Position numbers and translations under genes: made by a program
The notes under the pieces: generated by a model
What the model saw: only the letters and a program-made list of their open reading frames with translations
Told to the model about the DNA's origin: nothing
Database searches by the model: none
Origin: Phycisphaeraceae bacterium
GTDB lineage: Bacteria; Planctomycetota; Phycisphaerae; Phycisphaerales; Phycisphaeraceae
Assembly (NCBI GenBank): GCA_020851395.1
Contig: JADZCW010000177.1
Span: forward strand, 1 to 10,563
Length of the DNA stretch: 10,563 nucleotides
Direction: 5' to 3'
In this document: piece after piece, positions 6,511-10,563 of the stretch
Layout: each line of letters begins with the position of its first letter
Numbering within the stretch: position 1 is the stretch's first letter

Positions 6511-7314
6511 CTACGGCTGGCATCGATGCGGCCGGACGGGACGTAGGACGGCCATGGCCGCCGCGATGGCGAGCACGGCGAGCGAGACGGGTTCAGGCAC
6601 CATGACGCTGTAGGCGTTGATCGATGCCGGGTCGACCTGGAAGTTGATGACGCCATTGAGGGTGAGCGTGGTGTTGGCGACGAGCAGGGGCGTGGTGCCG
6701 CTGACGGGGACGCCCGCGGCGGTGCCGGTGAAATTGCCGGGGGTGGTCCAGATGCTGTTGTAGTTGACGGTCTCGAGGACGCTGTAGGTTCCGGCGGTGT
6801 TGACGCCGTAGTAGTCGATGAAGCCGGTGACGGCGGCGAAGGAGCCGGCGATGTTCTGGACGGTGCCGTTGACGACGAAGTTGGGGAAGAGGGTGGGCTG
6901 GAGGGGCAGGCCGGCGCCGTCGAGCTGGAACTCGATGTTGAAGGCGAAGGTAAGGTGGGCGGTGCCGGTGTTCAGGACGGCCTGGTTGAGGGTGACGTTG
7001 GCGAGGTTGATGGCGTAGGTGTTGCCGGCGAAGCTGGCGCTGATGTCACCCGAGGCGAAGTCGGCGGTGTTGGGGTCGGTCGTCGTCGGGAGCGAGACGA
7101 GCGAGCCGTTCCAGGGGCTGACGGATGGGCCGGTGAAGGTGATGCCCAGGGGCGGTGCGGACGAGAAGGTGTCGTCGAAGGTGATGGACGCGGCGGACGT
7201 CACGGGCGTGTTGACGCCGCTGACGGCCGCGTGGACGGCGGGGACGGCGATCAGCCCGCCGGCGAGGGCGAGCAACACACCGGCCATGAGGCTCGGACAC
7301 GTGAATCGTTTCAT
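6511..7314 (-). CDS. Exported PEP-CTERM protein, 267 residues
   Basis: This is a secreted protein of unknown function. The signal peptide begins MKRFTCPSLM, has a hydrophobic core (about 9-25) and a likely cleavage after AVHA (29). The body is rich in Thr, Asn, Gly, Val and Ala in alternating beta-type patterns and has no catalytic motif I recognise. The C-terminus is a PEP-CTERM tail: VPEP (239-242), a hydrophobic stretch (about 243-257), then the basic end RPVRPHR. Exosortase is expected to process such tails during export and envelope sorting. The basic end is broken by prolines, unlike the usual Arg run. The frame stays open to 7548, but the start at 7314 is set by the signal peptide and the ribosome-binding site at 7323-7328. 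It lies 71 bases behind a second PEP-CTERM gene and is probably cotranscribed with it. Confidence 0.88.
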   Translation of the reverse strand: MKRFTCPSLMAGVLLALAGGLIAVPAVHAAVSGVNTPVTSAASITFDDTFSSAPPLGITFTGPSVSPWNGSLVSLPTTTDPNTADFASGDISASFAGNTYAINLANVTLNQAVLNTGTAHLTFAFNIEFQLDGAGLPLQPTLFPNFVVNGTVQNIAGSFAAVTGFIDYYGVNTAGTYSVLETVNYNSIWTTPGNFTGTAAGVPVSGTTPLLVANTTLTLNGVINFQVDPASINAYSVMVPEPVSLAVLAIAAAMAVLRPVRPHRCQP

Positions 7315-7322
7315 CTTTCTCT

Positions 7323-7328
7323 CTCCTC
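7323..7328 (-). promoter_or_regulatory. Ribosome-binding site fixing the start of the 267-residue PEP-CTERM gene
   Basis: On the minus strand this reads GAGGAG, eight bases before the ATG at 7314. It supports the signal-peptide start over the longer frame that begins at 7548 and would overlap the end of the upstream gene. Confidence 0.8.
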
Positions 7329-7385
7329 GAATGTTTTTGGACCGAATCTCGTCTCGGCGACGTGCCGGGACGCGGACTGAGCGAG

Positions 7386-8285
7386 TTAGGACATGCGTTC
7401 GACGGGGCGGCGGTGAAGCAGCCAGGCCGTCAGGCCCAGCAGGACGGCGGCGGAGGTCGGCTCGGGGACGGGGTTGACGATGACGTCGTCGATGACGAGC
7501 TCGGTGGTTCCGTAGCCGCCGTGCGGAGTCAGGTCCATGTGCCCCCAATTGATGAACTCCACCGTCACCGGCAACAACGGATTGAGCGGCGTAAAGGAAT
7601 ACTCGTAGCGCAGGGCGTCGCCGTAGTTGCTGGTTCCGCCGCTGGGCACCACCAGGTACTGAATGGGGTCGCCGGGCAGGACGTTGGTGACGCGCAGGCC
7701 GAAGATGCCGTCGTAGCCGGGTCCGCCGCCGCCGTAGCCGGCGGCCTCACCGGAGGCCCAGAAGCTCAGCAAGTAGCTGGGCGCGGGCAGCAGGTTGGTG
7801 GACACGCTCTGCCAGAGCCGCGAGGGCTGGCCGAAACCGGGGGTGAAGGTCGGCGTGCCGGCAAAGGTCACCCGCCGGTCCGCCTGGAATGCGGGCAGCA
7901 GGTCCACCGTCGCCGCGCCGTTGCCGAAATACACGCCGGACTGCCCGTGCGGCAACACCGCCGAGCCGCCGATGCGATACGGCGCACTGGGAGCATCGGC
8001 GCCCCAGTAGGCGTAGGTCTGGGTGTCCCCGGCTGATTGCCAGCCCGGTGGAACCGAAAACGGGGTCGCCCCCGTGCCCGTAGCCCAGAAGTTGATGGAG
8101 CCAACCGGCACCGGCGCACCGGCCTCGAAACTGCCGTTGGTCACCAGGTTGCCGACGTGGGTGCCCAGCGGCGGGCCGGCGGGCAGGAGCGTGAGCGAGG
8201 CGTGGACCGAGGCGGGCAGACACGCGAGCAGTGACACGGCCAGGACGACGCCTGGCCGGCATCGAGGCGCAACGATACCGTTCAT
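7386..8285 (-). CDS. Exported PEP-CTERM protein with jelly-roll-like body, 299 residues
   Basis: The signal peptide spans about residues 1-29 (hydrophobic core 12-23, likely cleavage after SVHA). The mature N-terminus has LVTNGSFEAG (47-56), and the end of the body has ELVIDDVIV (262-270). This NGSFE...DDV pairing is typical of carbohydrate-binding-like jelly-roll domains of extracellular PEP-CTERM proteins; I cannot prove sugar binding. A Gly-rich loop lies at 183-193. The sorting tail is VPEP (273-276), a hydrophobic stretch (277-290) and HRRPVER. LLAC (19-22) resembles a lipobox, but a standard cleavage site follows and is preferred. The start at 8285 has a purine-rich GGGAGAAGGGAGA just upstream. 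It is not related in sequence to its 267-residue neighbour. It probably heads a two-gene transcript from the regulatory region at 8300-8440. Confidence 0.88.
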   Translation of the reverse strand: MNGIVAPRCRPGVVLAVSLLACLPASVHASLTLLPAGPPLGTHVGNLVTNGSFEAGAPVPVGSINFWATGTGATPFSVPPGWQSAGDTQTYAYWGADAPSAPYRIGGSAVLPHGQSGVYFGNGAATVDLLPAFQADRRVTFAGTPTFTPGFGQPSRLWQSVSTNLLPAPSYLLSFWASGEAAGYGGGGPGYDGIFGLRVTNVLPGDPIQYLVVPSGGTSNYGDALRYEYSFTPLNPLLPVTVEFINWGHMDLTPHGGYGTTELVIDDVIVNPVPEPTSAAVLLGLTAWLLHRRPVERMS

Positions 8286-8301
8286 GTGCTTTCTCCCTTC
8301 T

Positions 8302-8329
8302 CCCTTGTTCGCAAGGGCATCCTGCGAAC
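8302..8329 (-). promoter_or_regulatory. Two mutually exclusive hairpins in the PEP-CTERM leader
   Basis: In the minus-strand transcript, GTTCGCA (8329-8323) can pair with TGCGAAC (8313-8307). Alternatively CCCTTG (8317-8312) can pair with CAAGGG (8307-8302) around CGAA. The two stems share bases, so only one can form at a time. The second ends beside the purine-rich ribosome-binding region of the gene starting at 8285. Regulation is inferred; the pairings are visible. Confidence 0.35.
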
Positions 8330-8387
8330 GAGGGCCATTGTAACCTGCTAATTAAACAACTATATTTCTTCGCTGTGCTCATGTACG

Positions 8388-8411
8388 AATATCTAGAACG
8401 TGGTAGATATT
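8388..8411. promoter_or_regulatory. Operator-like inverted repeat upstream of the PEP-CTERM genes
   Basis: A perfect 8-bp inverted repeat has arms AATATCTA (8388-8395) and TAGATATT (8404-8411) separated by eight bases. The size and spacing suit a dimeric DNA-binding regulator. It lies about 100 bases before the PEP-CTERM gene at 8285, in an AT-rich patch. I do not recognise the regulator. Confidence 0.4.
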
Positions 8412-8569
8412 TCCATCGAACTCGGACAAGAGATGTCAATGGCTTGTTATGAGGCGTGTGACGCGAGGCGTTTAGTATTGCCAGATTGAGCGGGGGCGTC
8501 TGGCCGCGGCCACCATTGGCGATATATATCGAGATTAATAGGTGTTCTTCTCACGGCTCATCCGTCACA

Positions 8570-8645
8570 TCAATTGCGCATCAGTATGATCCTGCGGCAA
8601 GAGTGTGTTGCCGCAGGGGATGGCTATGGGCGTCTGACGCATTGA
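8570..8645. repeat. Nested inverted repeat, possible structured RNA
   Basis: An inner perfect 10-bp stem pairs CCTGCGGCAA (8591-8600) with TTGCCGCAGG (8608-8617) around a 7-base loop. An outer pair encloses it: TCAATTGCGCATCAG (8570-8584) matches CTGACGCATTGA (8634-8645) over about 12 bp with two small bulges. No T-run follows on either strand, so it does not look like an ordinary terminator. It could be a leader RNA, a small RNA or the remnant of a small inverted-repeat element. No flanking target duplication is seen. Confidence 0.4.
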
Positions 8646-8788
8646 GTCGGCGGCCGCTCGATGTCGCTCTTGCAGTGGCTGTGATCAATGGACACTGGAC
8701 GAGACTGCGAGCGGAACGAAAGCGGTGCCGGGCCGTGATGATTCAAGTGGTTTTGAGCATGGCACAAGACGGATTGCTCCCGATAGGT

Positions 8789-8817
8789 TTGCACAGAAGT
8801 CAGATCGTGTTTATGTT
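8789..8817 (+). promoter_or_regulatory. Weak candidate promoter of the CoA ligase gene
   Basis: TTGCAC (8789-8794) and TATGTT (8812-8817) are separated by 17 bases, matching sigma70 consensus at 3 and 4 of 6 positions. Transcription would start near 8824, about 40 bases before the gene. It is the best candidate I see, but it is weak. Confidence 0.3.
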
Positions 8818-8849
8818 CGTGCCTTCGTCCATCTGAATGACACGGAGCC

Positions 8850-8857
8850 AGGAAGGA
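8850..8857 (+). promoter_or_regulatory. Ribosome-binding site of the CoA ligase gene
   Basis: AGGAAGGA ends seven bases before the ATG at 8865 but only four bases before the in-frame GTG at 8862. The spacing favours the ATG as the start. Confidence 0.75.
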
Positions 8858-8864
8858 CCCTGTG

Positions 8865-10352
8865 ATGCAAGAGCTTTCGCTTGTCGCTCGCGCCAGATTG
8901 CACCCCAACCGCGTCGCGCTGCGATCGGGTTCGGTTGAATACACCTATGCCCAGTTGCTTGAGCGTTCCGGGCTTCTGGCTGGGAGGCTGCTCAAGGACG
9001 CGGAGGATCTGCGGGAGGCGAGGGTGGCGTTCCTGCTGCCGGCGGGGTTCGACTACACCGCGACCCAGTGGGCGGTCTGGCGGGCGGGCGGGGTGGCGGT
9101 GCCGTTGTCACATTCGGCGACCGGGCCGGAGCTGGAGTACACGCTGACGGATTCGCAGACAGGGTGCGTGATTGCATCGCGTGAGACGGCTGCGACTGTT
9201 GCGGGGCTCTGCCAGCGGTTGAAGGTGCCGCTGCTGATCCTTGATGAGGTGGAGGGGACGCCGCGGCGGGTGCTGCCGACGATCGGGCCCGAGCGGCGGG
9301 CGATGATCCTTTACACCAGCGGGACGACGAGCAAGCCCAAGGGGGTGGTCACCACGCACGCGAACATCCAGGCTCAGGTCGAGACACTCGTTGAAGCCTG
9401 GGCATGGCGGTCCAGCGACTGCATCCCGCTGTTCCTGCCGTTGCATCACGTTCACGGCATCATCAACGTGATGTCCTGCGCGCTGTGGGCGGGGGCGACG
9501 GTTGAGACGTTCCCGCACTTTGAGATGGGCGTCGTGCTCGGGCGCGTCGCGGCGAGGGCGTACACGGTGTTCATGGCGGTGCCGACGATCTACGTGAAGA
9601 TGATCCAGCACCTCGAGTCGCTGTCGGGGGCTGAGCGGGCGGACGTGATCGCGGGGTTCGCGGGGATGCGGCTGATGGTGTCGGGGTCGGCGGCGCTGCC
9701 GGCGAGCGTTCACGAGCAGTGGACGGGTCTGACGGGGCAGAAGCTGCTCGAGCGTTACGGGATGACCGAGATCGGGATGGCGCTGTCGAATCCCTACCAC
9801 GGGGAGCGACGGCCGGGGTCAGTCGGGCGGCCGCTTCCGGGGGTGGAGATCCGGCTGATCTCGGAGGGGGGCGAGACGGTGACGGGGGAGAATGAACCCG
9901 GGGAGATCCAGGTGAAGGGGCCGGCGGTGTTCGGGGAGTATTGGAACCGGCCGGAGGCCACCGCGGAGTCTTTCGACCACGGGTGGTTCCGGACGGGGGA
10001 CATGGCGGTGGTGGAGGGCGGTTACTACCGGATCATGGGGCGTCAGTCGGTGGACATCATCAAGAGCGGGGGCTACAAGCTGTCGGCGCTGGAGATCGAG
10101 GCGGCGTTGCTGGAGCATCCGGCGATCCGGGAGTGCGCGGTGGTGGGCGTGGCGGACGCGACGTGGGGGGAGGCGGTGGCGGTGGCGGCGGTGCTGCGCG
10201 AGGGCGAGAAGCTGGACGTGGACACGCTCCGCGGGTGGTGCCGTGATCGGCTGTCAGCGTACAAGATTCCCAAGCGGCTGGCGGTGGTCAATGGGCTGCC
10301 GCGCAACGCGATGGGGAAGGTGACCAAGCCGGCGGTGCGAGGGTTGTTCTGA
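8865..10352 (+). CDS. Malonyl-CoA/methylmalonyl-CoA synthetase-like AMP-forming ligase
   Basis: This enzyme of the ANL superfamily should activate a carboxylic acid with ATP to an acyl-adenylate and then transfer it to CoA. In its 495 residues I see the P-loop YTSGTTSKPKG (150-160), LPLHHVHGIINVMSCALWAG (191-210), FMAVPTIYVKM (236-246), MVSGSAALP (271-279), ERYGMTEIGMALSNPYHGER (296-315), TGD (377-379), the hinge region GRQSVDIIKSGGYK (392-405) and GK (484-485) with the catalytic Lys485. The HHVHGIIN block and the NPYxGERRPG block are characteristic of MatB and ACSF3, which use malonate or methylmalonate; the Arg pair at 315-316 is the likely contact for the second carboxylate (inference). 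No malonate decarboxylase or transporter is nearby. The next gene starts 43 bases on and may be cotranscribed. The alternative is a related acyl-CoA synthetase with another substrate. Confidence 0.85.
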   Translation: MQELSLVARARLHPNRVALRSGSVEYTYAQLLERSGLLAGRLLKDAEDLREARVAFLLPAGFDYTATQWAVWRAGGVAVPLSHSATGPELEYTLTDSQTGCVIASRETAATVAGLCQRLKVPLLILDEVEGTPRRVLPTIGPERRAMILYTSGTTSKPKGVVTTHANIQAQVETLVEAWAWRSSDCIPLFLPLHHVHGIINVMSCALWAGATVETFPHFEMGVVLGRVAARAYTVFMAVPTIYVKMIQHLESLSGAERADVIAGFAGMRLMVSGSAALPASVHEQWTGLTGQKLLERYGMTEIGMALSNPYHGERRPGSVGRPLPGVEIRLISEGGETVTGENEPGEIQVKGPAVFGEYWNRPEATAESFDHGWFRTGDMAVVEGGYYRIMGRQSVDIIKSGGYKLSALEIEAALLEHPAIRECAVVGVADATWGEAVAVAAVLREGEKLDVDTLRGWCRDRLSAYKIPKRLAVVNGLPRNAMGKVTKPAVRGLF

Positions 10353-10395
10353 GTATCATGGGGGCGGGCGATCATGGGCCAAAAGGGAGTGAGCG

Positions 10396-10563
10396 ATGGC
10401 GAAGAAGAAGATCGGCTTTATCGACGAGTACCTGGACAACTGGCACGCGGAGAACTATCCGGGGCTGATCGCCAAGAGCGAGTTGGGGGGTGAGTTCGAG
10501 GTGGCCCTGGCGTGGGAGATGCGGCCGGCGCCGACGACGGGGGCGACGATCGATCAGTGGTGC
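10396..10563 (+). CDS. Start of a probable Gfo/Idh/MocA-type oxidoreductase (cut by window end)
   Basis: Only the first 56 codons are present. The ATG at 10396 follows GGGAGTGAG (10385-10393) at good distance. The N-terminus MAKKKIGFIDEYLDNWHAEN, with a following NYPGLI and ending TIDQWC, resembles the opening strand and helix of a group of Gfo/Idh/MocA-family NAD(P)-dependent sugar oxidoreductases that begin with a similar IGFxDxxLDxWHAxNYP pattern. This is from memory of the family. A canonical GxGxxG is not visible here, so the call is tentative. The gene is certainly a coding region by start signal, composition and neighbour spacing. Confidence 0.6.
   Translation, partial: MAKKKIGFIDEYLDNWHAENYPGLIAKSELGGEFEVALAWEMRPAPTTGATIDQWC

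Larger units (their letters stand above)
8286..8864. other. Long intergenic region between divergent genes
   Basis: This stretch is visibly less GC-rich than the genes around it and holds no convincing gene. A 116-codon frame (8486-8836, TTG start) lacks a ribosome-binding site and has mixed third-position bases unlike the neighbours. The region contains leader hairpins (8302-8329), a minus-strand -10-like TACAAT (8342-8337) without a matching -35, an operator-like repeat (8388-8411), the palindrome CGATATATATCG (8520-8531), a nested inverted repeat (8570-8645) and a weak promoter for the ligase (8789-8817). It probably controls both divergent genes. Confidence 0.6.

Noticed and set aside
6247..6546. 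99-codon frame overlapping the hypB stop
   Set aside because: It runs through the 13-bp hairpin and into the end of the convergent PEP-CTERM gene, and its low-complexity product matches nothing I know.
7315..7548. Longer N-terminus for the 267-residue PEP-CTERM protein
   Set aside because: It would place an Arg-rich stretch before the signal peptide and overlap the upstream gene, while a good ribosome-binding site supports the start at 7314.
8434..8439. Perfect -35 box TTGACA on the minus strand upstream of the PEP-CTERM genes
   Set aside because: No acceptable -10 box lies 16-18 bases downstream; at 17 bases the hexamer is ATGGAA.
8760..8777. Sigma54-like TGGCAC...TTGC before the ligase gene
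   Set aside because: The GG and GC elements are 13 bases apart rather than the required 10.
8486..8836. 116-codon plus-strand frame with a TTG start
   Set aside because: It has no ribosome-binding site, its third-position bases are mixed unlike the neighbours, and it crosses the nested inverted repeat.

Overview
The window is GC-rich bacterial DNA with tightly packed, overlapping genes. Two genes encode secreted proteins with C-terminal PEP-CTERM sorting tails. Those tails, the GC-rich codon use and the neighbouring gene families suggest a planctomycete, perhaps of the Phycisphaerae type. That placement is inference; no rRNA or other taxonomic marker is present.

Region 1 (about 190-6250, + strand) is a complete [NiFe]-hydrogenase maturation operon in the order hypF-hypC-hypD-hypE-(98-codon ORF)-hypA-hypB. 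Adjacent genes overlap by 4-10 bases. A sigma70-like promoter (191-219) lies just before hypF. HypF and HypE make the cyanide ligands from carbamoyl phosphate. HypC and HypD carry and assemble the Fe(CN)2CO group. HypA and HypB insert nickel. No hydrogenase structural gene or maturation protease is in the window. Two oddities stand out. HypA lacks its whole zinc-binding loop (the two CxxC pairs). A cysteine-free 98-codon frame with its own ribosome-binding site fills the only gap in the operon, between hypE and hypA. Related hairpins that share an identical 18-base right arm and flank lie before the operon (50-84) and after it (6434-6468); they look like terminators.

Region 2 (6511-8285, - strand) holds two tandem genes for exported PEP-CTERM proteins, convergent with the hyp operon. 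They are unrelated to each other in sequence. Both have a signal peptide, a beta-rich, Gly/Thr/Asn-rich body and a PEP-hydrophobic-basic tail for exosortase/archaeosortase-type sorting.

Region 3 (8286-8864) is a long, less GC-rich intergenic stretch between divergent genes. It contains an operator-like inverted repeat, two mutually exclusive hairpins in the PEP-CTERM leader, a 12-base palindrome and a nested inverted-repeat element that may be a structured RNA.

Region 4 (8865-10563, + strand) encodes a malonyl-CoA/methylmalonyl-CoA synthetase-like AMP-forming ligase (MatB/ACSF3 type). It is followed after 43 bases by the start of another gene, probably a Gfo/Idh/MocA-type oxidoreductase, which the window end cuts off.
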